Origin: DSPP01 sp964607165
GTDB lineage: Bacteria > Zixibacteria > MSB-5A5 > DSPP01
DNA: 64,000 nt
Direction: 5' to 3'
Assembly (NCBI GenBank): GCA_964607165.1
Contig: CAZSIT010000002.1
Location: forward strand, 1 to 64,000
The translations under genes and the position numbers were made by a program. Below are positions 7,268 to 14,656 of this stretch, in pieces. The notes under the pieces were generated by a model. That model ran no database searches. It was not told the DNA's origin and was given only the letters and a program-made list of their open reading frames with translations. Position 1 is the stretch's first letter. Each line of letters opens with the position of its first letter.

Positions 7268-7330
7268 AATCCCGTGAGATTGATTTTTAAGTTGCCCTTT
7301 TTCTGTCAATCGCTACTTTCCCTTCCTAAA

Positions 7331-8317
7331 ATGAGCTTGAAAAACGCCAAAGTTTTGGTCACCGGAGCGGGGGGATTTATCGGCAGTCATCTGGTGGAAC
7401 GTTTGCTGGAGGAGAAAGCCGCCGTCTCTGTTCTTCTCCGCTACAATGCGCTGGGACACAAGGGGTGGATTGATACATTTTCATCGGGCAAGACCGAACG
7501 GCTGAAAATTTTCTTGGGCGACTTGCGTGACCCGGAAGCGGTACGCAAGGCGGTCAAAGGACAAGATGTCGTTTTCCATCTCGGCGCCTTGATTGCCATC
7601 CCTTATTCCTACATCAACCCTCGCGAGTATGTGGATACCAACGTGGTCGGCACGGCCAACGTCTTGAACGCTGCGCTGGAATACAAAATCGGCCGGGTGG
7701 TACACACCTCAACTTCCGAAGTGTACGGCACGGCGCAGTATGTGCCGATTGACGAATCGCACCCTTTGGTCGGCCAATCGCCGTATGCCGCCTCCAAAAT
7801 CGGCGCCGACCAGCTGGCGTTGAGTTACTACCGCTCGTTTGAATTGCCGGTCACGGTGTTGCGTCCCTTCAACACCTTCGGCCCGCGCCAGTCGGTTCGG
7901 GCGATTATTCCGACCATAATCACCCAGGCCTTAGCCGGTAAAAAATTGACGCTGGGTTCTCTTTATCCGACCCGCGATTTGTCCTATGTCGAAAATACGG
8001 TGGAAGGCTTTGTCCGTATTGCCGAGGCCAAAGGGATTTTGGGAAAAGTCATCAACGTCGGGGCGGGAACGGAGATTTCCATCGGCGAGCTGGCAGAGGA
8101 AATCGGCACGCTGTTGAAAAAGAAATTAAACGTGCAGAAAGAAAAAGTGCGTATCCGGCCGCCGGCATCGGAGGTGGAGCGGCTTTTGGCCGACACCCGT
8201 TTAGCACAGGAAGCGCTAGACTGGAAGCCGAAGGTCGATTTCGTTGCCGGCCTGAAAAGAACCATTGATTGGTACAAAAGGAATCTTTCGCTTTTTCCGA
8301 AAGAATATACGGTATGA
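7331..8317 (+). CDS. legB: LegB-like NAD-dependent UDP-GlcNAc 4,6-dehydratase
   Basis: A cytosolic short-chain dehydrogenase/epimerase superfamily enzyme of 328 residues. The Rossmann motif is GAGGFIGSHL. The catalytic Tyr/Lys pair is YAASK, and STSEVYGTAQYVP plus RPFNTFGPRQS are the stretches that LegB (legionaminic acid pathway, UDP-GlcNAc 4,6-dehydratase) shares. An upstream GTG would add 19 residues, but conservation begins with MSLKNAKVLVTGAGG, so I chose the ATG. It overlaps the next gene by ATGA. With the nucleotidyltransferase and a polyprenyl-phosphate transferase downstream, it likely makes an activated deoxysugar for surface glycans. Other legionaminate genes are absent, so the end product is open. 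Confidence 0.82.
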   Translation: MSLKNAKVLVTGAGGFIGSHLVERLLEEKAAVSVLLRYNALGHKGWIDTFSSGKTERLKIFLGDLRDPEAVRKAVKGQDVVFHLGALIAIPYSYINPREYVDTNVVGTANVLNAALEYKIGRVVHTSTSEVYGTAQYVPIDESHPLVGQSPYAASKIGADQLALSYYRSFELPVTVLRPFNTFGPRQSVRAIIPTIITQALAGKKLTLGSLYPTRDLSYVENTVEGFVRIAEAKGILGKVINVGAGTEISIGELAEEIGTLLKKKLNVQKEKVRIRPPASEVERLLADTRLAQEALDWKPKVDFVAGLKRTIDWYKRNLSLFPKEYTV

Positions 8318-9033
8318 AGTTTCCCGAACGAGCCGTGATTTTGGCCGGCGGCAAAGGCACGCGCCTGGCACCCTATACGGCGGTCATTCCAAAACCGTTG
8401 ATGCCAATAGGCGATATGCCAATTCTGGAAGTCGTCCTGCGCCAGCTTAAAAAAGCCGGAAGCAAACGCGTCACCATCGCCACCGGACATCTTTCGCATT
8501 TGATTCAAACTTTTTTTGGCGACGGCTGGCGGCTGGGGCTTTCCATCGATTATTTGGTTGAACCCAAACCCCTCGGAACGGCCGGAGCATTGGCGATGCT
8601 GAAGGATTTAGACGAGCCTTTTTTGGTAATGAACGGGGACGTTTTGACCGACCTCGATTATCGCAAGCTCTGGGCCTTCCACAAAAAAAACCGTCCCGCC
8701 GCTACTATAGCGACCTATCAACGGGACGTGAAAGTTGACTTCGGTGTGGTTGTGACGAACAGCAGGCGTTTGATTTCCGACTACATAGAAAAACCGACCT
8801 TGCCCTATGAGGTTTCAATGGGGATTTACATTTTTACGCCCGAAGTTTTGAAATTCATTCCATCGAATCAGAAGTTCGATTTCCCCGATTTGGTGCTCAA
8901 ACTTTTGAAATCCAAACGCAAGGTCTCCAGCTTCCCCTTCTCCGGCTTTTGGCTGGATATCGGGCGGGCGGACGACTATGCCCAAGCGGCCGATTTCTTT
9001 GCCGCGCATTCTTCCCGCTTTTTACCGAAATGA
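8314..9033 (+). CDS. Sugar-1-phosphate nucleotidyltransferase
   Basis: A 239-residue enzyme of the NTP_transferase family that joins a sugar-1-phosphate to a nucleotide. It has the signature LAGGKGTRLAPYT followed by PKPLMPIGDMPI, the MNGDVLTDLD metal site, and a product loop GFWLDIGRADDY. It lacks a C-terminal left-handed beta-helix, so it is a short RmlA/HddC/PtmE-type enzyme rather than GlmU. The start is set by the ATGA overlap with legB, and a start upstream would intrude into legB. Substrate sugar and nucleotide cannot be told from sequence alone. Confidence 0.85.
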   Translation: MKFPERAVILAGGKGTRLAPYTAVIPKPLMPIGDMPILEVVLRQLKKAGSKRVTIATGHLSHLIQTFFGDGWRLGLSIDYLVEPKPLGTAGALAMLKDLDEPFLVMNGDVLTDLDYRKLWAFHKKNRPAATIATYQRDVKVDFGVVVTNSRRLISDYIEKPTLPYEVSMGIYIFTPEVLKFIPSNQKFDFPDLVLKLLKSKRKVSSFPFSGFWLDIGRADDYAQAADFFAAHSSRFLPK

Positions 9034-9063
9034 AATTTTCAGTGCGTTCTTGTTAAATTCGAA

Positions 9064-9939
9064 ATGAACTTGCTTGCCGCTCTCTGGAAATCGGCCCGTC
9101 CTTACCAGTGGCCAAAGAATTTGCTTGTTTTTGCTGCCTTAATTTTTTCCAGACATCTTTTTGACACCCAACTTTTGCTTAAAAACTTTTGGGGGTTTTT
9201 GCTCTTTTGCCTGGCCTCCTCTTCGCTTTATCTGCTGAATGATGCCATCGATTACGAATCGGACCGCAAACATCCGAAAAAGTCGAAACGTCCTATTGCC
9301 TCCGGACAGTTGCCCCGCTCGATTGCTTTTAGCTTTTCAGCAGTTGGTTTAGCGATGGCATTAGGACTGGGCTATTGGCTCCAGCCGCTTTTTGCGTTTG
9401 GGCTGGCGCTTTACGTGGCCGCCAACCTGATTTATTCATTTTATTTCAAACAATTTGTGATTTTGGACGCGATGCTTTTAGCCCTCGGCTTTGTCTTACG
9501 CGCCGTTTCCGGCGGCTGGTTAATTGGCGCGCCGATTTCCGACTGGCTGGTCATCTGCACGCTGTTGCTTTCACTCTTTCTCGGATTTTCCAAGCGCCGG
9601 GCCGAACTGGTGCTTTTGGAGGGCGAAGCCAAAAGCCACCGCGCAAGCTTGGAATATTATTCGCCTTATTTGTTAGACCAGCTTATCGGCGTGGTGACGG
9701 CATCGACGGTAGTTGCTTATACATTCTATACACTATCCCCGGAAGTGAAGGAAAAATTAGGCTCCACCCACCTCTATCTCACCGTCCCCTTCGTCCTTTT
9801 CGGCATTTTCCGTTACCTGTATCTGGTGCATCAGAAAACTGAAGGGGGCGACCCGACCAAAACGATTTTCTCCGATTTGCCTTTGGTTTTGGGGATTGTT
9901 TTATGGGGTGGGGCGGTGTTTTTGTTGATTTATCGGTAG
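9064..9939 (+). CDS. UbiA-family polyprenyl-phosphate phosphoribosyltransferase-like protein
   Basis: A 291-residue integral membrane prenyl-lipid transferase with about eight or nine hydrophobic helices. The Asp-rich site NDAIDYESDRKHP, the KRPIASG loop and the N-terminal RPYQWPKNLLVFA closely follow decaprenyl-phosphate phosphoribosyltransferase (the mycobacterial Rv3806c type), which puts 5-phosphoribose on a lipid carrier. It lies 30 bases after the nucleotidyltransferase on the same strand, so it is likely co-transcribed and linked to cell-surface glycan assembly. No DprE1/DprE2 partners are visible. Quinone-type UbiA activity is less likely because a separate ubiA sits in the menaquinone cluster. 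Confidence 0.8.
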   Translation: MNLLAALWKSARPYQWPKNLLVFAALIFSRHLFDTQLLLKNFWGFLLFCLASSSLYLLNDAIDYESDRKHPKKSKRPIASGQLPRSIAFSFSAVGLAMALGLGYWLQPLFAFGLALYVAANLIYSFYFKQFVILDAMLLALGFVLRAVSGGWLIGAPISDWLVICTLLLSLFLGFSKRRAELVLLEGEAKSHRASLEYYSPYLLDQLIGVVTASTVVAYTFYTLSPEVKEKLGSTHLYLTVPFVLFGIFRYLYLVHQKTEGGDPTKTIFSDLPLVLGIVLWGGAVFLLIYR

Positions 9940-9946
9940 CTTGAAA

Positions 9947-11269
9947 CTAAATACAAGGGAAGAAAAACGGCTTATTCAAGAAAACTGCATTAAGTTCAGT
10001 TACGACATCCGCAGCGGATAAAATCCCATCGCAGTTGACATCTGCCGACGCTAAGGAGCAATTAGACCCTTCGCCCAGAAAGGCACAGTTCAGCATCAAA
10101 ACGACATCGGATGCAGTTAAATTCGCATCTCGGTCTAAATCGCCTTTTCTGGTGGAGACATTCGTTAGATTTTTTAGCACTTTAACACTGTCGTTAATTA
10201 GAACGACCAAATCTTTATCCCCATCTCCATCTAAGTCGGAAGGGAAAGGTGAACCACCAAAAGCAAGTGAATCAATTACAGACACAAAAGTTCCGTCTCC
10301 ATTATTTAGCAATACATTAAAGCCGCACGTTGCTAAATCAGGATCTCCATCTCCATCCAAATCAGAGGCAAAAACTCCAAAGCCTCTCTCATACTTGACG
10401 GTGTCAGCAACAAATGTTCCATCCCCTTTATTTTTAAAAATTGAAATACCATAGAAATCTCTTATTGCTAAGTCCTGGTCTCCATCTTCATCTAAATCGG
10501 AAGCAAAAACGGAGAATGGGCCGTAACCCAAGTCATAAAAATCTTTGAACAGAAAAGTACCGCTTCCATTATTCAGCCAAACCGTAGCATAATCTGGGAA
10601 ATTCAATAGCGCTGCGTTCTGTTCAACAGCTTGACTTAGGACTATCACATCGTTGTCCGCATCACGGTCAAGGTCGGAGACGAAAGCCGAACTTTGGAAA
10701 ACTCCCGTGCTATAATTAGACCTTGTAGGGAAAGTCCCATCCCCACTGTTCTTTAAAACTGATAAGCCGCCCGAACCATCCCAACTCGTAATCGTTACTA
10801 CTAAATCTAAATCTCCATCTTTGTCCAGGTCTGAGGCAAAAACAGAACTGGGAGCAGTTCCCAAATTATAATCGACCTTGGCATCAAATGTTCCATCACC
10901 ATTGTTTTTTAGAATGGAAATAGTGCTGTCTAAATACTCATTCGAATTGGCAACAGCCAAATCCTGGTCTCCATCTCCATCAAAATCGGCGGCAAAAATT
11001 GAGCGGGGTTGATTTCCGGTTCCATAGTCAACGCTGGAATTAAAAGTTCCATCACCGTTATTTTTTAGTATGGAAACAGAATTGCTGTACTCATTCGTCA
11101 CAGCCAAATCTGGGTCACCATCGCCATCTAAATCAGCGACAAAAATGGAGGAGGGATAAGAACCAACGGGATATGTTCCCGCTAAGTCGAACAGTGGTTT
11201 AGCTAATAGTTGAGCGGAAGGAAACACAAAAGCTAAAACACCAATTATAAGAACTTCTTTTTGCCTCAT
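9947..11269 (-). CDS. Secreted FG-GAP/VCBS-repeat protein with dockerin-like tail
   Basis: A 440-residue exported protein. A signal peptide (about residues 1-24) precedes seven or so repeats of the form DLDGDGDxDLAV...VLKNNGDGTF, the calcium-binding FG-GAP/VCBS beta-propeller blade. The last ~65 residues form a dockerin-like domain with two F-hands (GDLDRDANLTASDVV and ADVNCDGILSAADVV). The C terminus is FFFPCI. The cysteine pattern between F-hands is only partly that of the other tails here. A good RBS (GGAGGAG) precedes the ATG. Function unknown; cell-surface attachment is inferred from the tail. Confidence 0.85.
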   Translation of the reverse strand: MRQKEVLIIGVLAFVFPSAQLLAKPLFDLAGTYPVGSYPSSIFVADLDGDGDPDLAVTNEYSNSVSILKNNGDGTFNSSVDYGTGNQPRSIFAADFDGDGDQDLAVANSNEYLDSTISILKNNGDGTFDAKVDYNLGTAPSSVFASDLDKDGDLDLVVTITSWDGSGGLSVLKNSGDGTFPTRSNYSTGVFQSSAFVSDLDRDADNDVIVLSQAVEQNAALLNFPDYATVWLNNGSGTFLFKDFYDLGYGPFSVFASDLDEDGDQDLAIRDFYGISIFKNKGDGTFVADTVKYERGFGVFASDLDGDGDPDLATCGFNVLLNNGDGTFVSVIDSLAFGGSPFPSDLDGDGDKDLVVLINDSVKVLKNLTNVSTRKGDLDRDANLTASDVVLMLNCAFLGEGSNCSLASADVNCDGILSAADVVTELNAVFLNKPFFFPCI

Positions 11270-11314
11270 CTTCTACTCCTCCGATGGTGGCTTCCTTTTT
11301 GTTTCCCCTCGCCT

Positions 11315-11345
11315 ATAAATCAAGCGACCAAAAGCCATTTGTCAA
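11315..11345 (-). promoter_or_regulatory. Candidate promoter of the FG-GAP protein gene
   Basis: Reading the minus strand, TTGACA (11345-11340), 19 nt, ATTTAT (11320-11315). Confidence 0.4.
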
Positions 11346-11384
11346 GCGGAATTGGAGGCCGTGAAAAGATCAACGGAAAGCCTG

Positions 11385-13175
11385 TTAATTGGTTGGATAA
11401 CCGCTTCTGGCTTTGACCATCTCCGCCAGTTCGCGCTCCAAGGCAAAGCGGTCAATGAGCGGATAGCGCAGGAAGCGTTTGAGGCCGGAGGAAAGGAGCA
11501 TTGCGTCATCCCCTTCGGCTGTGGCGGCGGCGACCCAGCGGCCGATGGACAATAAATTTTCCGGCAGGCCGGAGGCGTAATAACGGGCGGCAGCGGAAAG
11601 GAAGGCGGCGTTAGAGCTGTCAGGGGCGGCCAAAGCGCGCAAAGTCATGCTTTCGCAGCCATAAGCGGCAATCACCAAATCGGCGATGCCGGCTAAAATT
11701 TGCTGTTGTTCCTCTATCTTGGCGCCGAATTTCTGGGCGGCGGAGCCGGCCAAAAGCAGGGCGGCTTTTTTAATTCCTTCGGCCAGAGCTAACTCGACGG
11801 CCATAGGCCCTTGCGGCTCCTCGCCGGAGGGCAAATCCATCAGAGCTGCCTGGGCTTTCTGAGCGGCGGCTAAAAGGGGGACGCGGCCAGTCATTGCCCG
11901 CTTTAACAACATCCCGGTAATGAGCATCCGGTTTATTTCGTTGGTGCCTTCAAAAATGCGGTTTATCCGGCTATCTCTATAAAACCTTTCGGCTGGATAT
12001 TCGGCGCTGTAGCCGTAGCCGCCGTGAATTTGGACGCAGTCGTCCACGCTGGCGTCCAAAAACTCCGAGCAGGAAACTTTCAAAATGGAGGACTCAACGG
12101 CAAATTCTTCCACCGCCTCCAATTCGGCGGCAATTTTGTCCTTGCTTTCGGCAAGTTTTTTCGAAGCGGCATCGATAAGCCCGGCGGTGCGATAGACAAC
12201 GCTTTCCGCCACGGCCGCCCGGACGGCCATCCGCGCTAACATCGCCTGCACAAGAGGGAAGCTATCGATGGTTTTGCCGAACTGCTTGCGGGTGGAGGCG
12301 TAATTTGCGGCGATTTGCAGAACATTTTTCAAAGAACCGACCGTCGATGCCCCCAGTTTGAACCGCCCCACGTTCAGAACGTTAAAGGCGATTTTGTGTC
12401 CTTTTCCAATTTCCCCCAGAACGTTTTCAGCCGGTACCTGTGCATCCGAAAAGGAAAGGGCGCAGGTGGAGGAGCCGTGCAGACCCATCTTCCGCTCTTC
12501 GGCTCCGATGGAAAAACCGGGGGTGTTTCGCTCAATGATAAAGCCGGTGAATTTATCGCCGCCGACCTGCGCGAAAATGACAAACAGGTCGGCCCAGCCG
12601 GCGTTGGAAATCCAGACCTTGCCGCCGGAAATTTTGTAGAACTTTCCGTCGGGGGTTAAATCGGCGCGGGTGCGGGCGGCCAGGGCGTCGGAGCCGCTGC
12701 CCGGCTCGGTCAGGGCGTAGGCCGCCATCAATTCTCCGCCGGCCAGACGGGGCAGGTACTTTTCCCTTTGCGCCGGAGTTCCAAAATAAACGATGGGCAA
12801 GGTACCGATGCCGGTGTGGGCGCCATAGGTAACGGCAAAGGAGGCCTGGCGGCCCACTTCCTCGGCGGCGGCGGCGGAAGCGACTTTTCCCGCCCCTAGC
12901 CCGCCCTGTTTTTCCGGCACTTCGATGCCCAAAAGCCCAAGAAGGCCGGCCTCCTTGAAAAGTGCCACCATCAGTCCTTCTTCTTTTTTTTCAATTGCTT
13001 CCGATTTGGGCAGAACTTTTTTCTGCATAAAGTCGCGGGCGGTTTCGGCAATGGTTTTAATTTCGTCCGTAAGTTTTTCGGGAGTCATCAAACACTCCGC
13101 TTGTGCTGGGCCGATTAGGAAACTGCCGCCGGCTAAAGTCGCCACGTTTTTTTCATTTGCCATCAAATTTTCCAT
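11385..13175 (-). CDS. fadE: Acyl-CoA dehydrogenase (FadE type, long form)
   Basis: A flavoprotein of 596 residues for the first oxidation step of fatty acid beta-oxidation. It shows the FAD/substrate motif AYALTEPGSGSDA and the catalytic Glu in RIFEGTNEINR near residue 420. The C-terminal extension of ~170 residues is typical of the B. subtilis FadE and VLCAD class. It is the last gene of a minus-strand set patatin, acyl-CoA ligase, fadN, fadA, fadE; the last three match the Bacillus fadNAE order. A 230-base gap holding repeat DNA separates it from fadA. A second in-frame ATG four codons in is an alternative start. Confidence 0.93.
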   Translation of the reverse strand: MENLMANEKNVATLAGGSFLIGPAQAECLMTPEKLTDEIKTIAETARDFMQKKVLPKSEAIEKKEEGLMVALFKEAGLLGLLGIEVPEKQGGLGAGKVASAAAAEEVGRQASFAVTYGAHTGIGTLPIVYFGTPAQREKYLPRLAGGELMAAYALTEPGSGSDALAARTRADLTPDGKFYKISGGKVWISNAGWADLFVIFAQVGGDKFTGFIIERNTPGFSIGAEERKMGLHGSSTCALSFSDAQVPAENVLGEIGKGHKIAFNVLNVGRFKLGASTVGSLKNVLQIAANYASTRKQFGKTIDSFPLVQAMLARMAVRAAVAESVVYRTAGLIDAASKKLAESKDKIAAELEAVEEFAVESSILKVSCSEFLDASVDDCVQIHGGYGYSAEYPAERFYRDSRINRIFEGTNEINRMLITGMLLKRAMTGRVPLLAAAQKAQAALMDLPSGEEPQGPMAVELALAEGIKKAALLLAGSAAQKFGAKIEEQQQILAGIADLVIAAYGCESMTLRALAAPDSSNAAFLSAAARYYASGLPENLLSIGRWVAAATAEGDDAMLLSSGLKRFLRYPLIDRFALERELAEMVKARSGYPTN

Positions 13176-13195
13176 TTTTCATCGTTCAAACAGCC

Positions 13196-13310
13196 GTGGC
13201 GCAGGCCTGCCCGTGCCGAGCTTTTCGGCCAGGGATAAAGTCCGCCTTGAGCGGACGTATCCTGCGTTTTTGCCGGGCACGCAGGTTAGGTAAAGCTTAA
13301 CCTGCGCCAC
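13196..13310. repeat. MITE/REP-like element, copy 2 (115 bp)
   Basis: Terminal inverted repeats GTGGCGCAGG and CCTGCGCCAC. Read on the minus strand it runs parallel to copy 1: GTGGCGCAGGTTAAG, TAACCTGCG, AACGCAGGATACG, CTTTATCCC, GCGCCAC. It sits between fadE and fadA within the presumed operon. Confidence 0.65.
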
Positions 13311-13371
13311 AAAATTCATTCTCATATTCCCTTTACTCGGCATTTTCTCCCGCTTCGAAAGAGGGCAAGGC

Positions 13372-13409
13372 ATGGTTCGGCTTCGCTCACCACAAGTGCT
13401 TCGCCCCTA
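13372..13409 (-). repeat. GTAGGGGC-type repeat fragment overlapping the fadA stop
   Basis: On the minus strand: GTAGGGGCGAAGCACTTG, then TGGTGAGCGAAGCCGAACC. The TGGTTCG...CTCACCACAAGT part also occurs inside the element after gyrA (about 7170-7196). The TAG of the repeat is the fadA stop codon. Confidence 0.5.
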
Positions 13410-14588
13410 CGATATCCTTTCGAAAATTCCGGCGGCGCCCATCCCGCCCCCCACGCACATTGTTACCATTCCAAAATGTTTATTCGTTCGCAGCAGTTCG
13501 TATATCAACTCCACCGTCAATTTTGTTCCCGTGGCCCCTAAGGGATGGCCCAAAGCAATGGCGCCACCGTTGGGGTTGACCTTACTGGCGTCCAATCCAA
13601 GCTCTCGAATGACGGCCAAACTTTGGGCAGCGAAGGCCTCATTTAAAAGAATTATATCCATCTCCGCAAGCGAATGACCGGCTCGGTTCAATATTTTCGG
13701 TATCGCTTCCACCGGGCCGATGCCCATTATTTCTGGCGCCACGCCTGCCGTTGTGTAGCCGACAAAACGTGCCAAGGGCTTCCAGCCCTGCTTTTGGGCG
13801 AACTCTGCTTCGGCAACGATTACGGCCGCGGCGGCATCCGAAATCTGGCTGGAATTTCCGGCGGTAACCGTGCCGTCTTTTTTGAAAGCCGGTTGCAGTT
13901 TGGCTAAAGCTTCCAAGCTGGTGTCGCGCCTTGGGCCTTCGTCGATTGAGAAAGCAAAGGATTGCGTTTCCCGTTTACCTTTTTCGTTTAACTTCTGATT
14001 GGAAATTTCCACCGGTGCAATCTGCTCTTTGAAAACTCCGGAGTCAATGGCGGAAAGTGCTTTTTTGTGGCTTTCGAGGGCGAAGCGGTCCTGTTCTTCG
14101 CGGCTGATTTTGTATTTCTCCGCCAAATTTTCAGCTGTCAGCCCCATTGAGATATACGATTCAGGGCGGGCGCGAACTAAATCCAGTTCCGGTGAAACTT
14201 TATTTCCTCCCATTGGCACGGCGCTCATTGATTCCACTCCGGCGGCGATGATTAAGTTTGCTTCTCCGAGACGAATTCGGTTGGCCGCCAGGCTAATTAC
14301 TTCGAGGCCGGAAGCACAGAAGCGGTTGACGGTCATTGCCGAGACGCTATCCGGAAGCCCCGCGGAAAGGCCAATCAAACGTGCCACGTTCAGCCCCTGC
14401 TCCCCTTCCGGCATGGCGCAGCCGACGATGAGTTCATCAATCAGTTTGGCATCCAAGCCGGGAAGCTTGGCCAGCGCCGCCTGAATTGGAACGGCGCCCA
14501 GCTTTACCGGATGTATATTGGCTAATGAGCCTGTGAAGCCTTTGCCCACCGGTGTGCGTTGAGCCGCTATGATTACTGCTTCTTTCAT
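13407..14588 (-). CDS. fadA: Acetyl-CoA acyltransferase (thiolase)
   Basis: A 393-residue thiolase of the degradative (3-ketoacyl-CoA) type that releases acetyl-CoA in each beta-oxidation cycle. The nucleophile is Cys in NRFCASGLEV near residue 90, the second site is NEAFAAQ, the His block is GGAIALGHPLGATG, and the C-terminal Cys lies in MCVGGGMGAAG. Length and motifs are complete. It follows fadN by 68 bases that contain a long imperfect palindrome. The TAG stop coincides with the beginning of a dispersed repeat. Confidence 0.95.
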   Translation of the reverse strand: MKEAVIIAAQRTPVGKGFTGSLANIHPVKLGAVPIQAALAKLPGLDAKLIDELIVGCAMPEGEQGLNVARLIGLSAGLPDSVSAMTVNRFCASGLEVISLAANRIRLGEANLIIAAGVESMSAVPMGGNKVSPELDLVRARPESYISMGLTAENLAEKYKISREEQDRFALESHKKALSAIDSGVFKEQIAPVEISNQKLNEKGKRETQSFAFSIDEGPRRDTSLEALAKLQPAFKKDGTVTAGNSSQISDAAAAVIVAEAEFAQKQGWKPLARFVGYTTAGVAPEIMGIGPVEAIPKILNRAGHSLAEMDIILLNEAFAAQSLAVIRELGLDASKVNPNGGAIALGHPLGATGTKLTVELIYELLRTNKHFGMVTMCVGGGMGAAGIFERIS

Positions 14589-14610
14589 CTTTTCATTGAC
14601 TCATTTGTTC

Positions 14611-14653
14611 ATTGAATCATTTAATCAATGATACAATGATTAAATCATTCAAT
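14611..14653. promoter_or_regulatory. 43-bp imperfect palindrome between fadN and fadA
   Basis: Two 20-base arms flank ATA and pair at 18 of 20 positions (ATTGAATCATTTAATCAATG against CAATGATTAAATCATTCAAT). The inner AATGATTAAATCATT resembles the half-sites of FadR-type operators (AATGA...TCATT). It may be an operator or an mRNA hairpin that sets fadN/fadA ratios. Confidence 0.4.
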
Positions 14654-14656
14654 GGC

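Noticed and set aside
7274..7330. GTG start extending LegB by 19 residues
   Set aside because: The added residues are hydrophobic and unlike the family. Conservation begins at the ATG at 7331.
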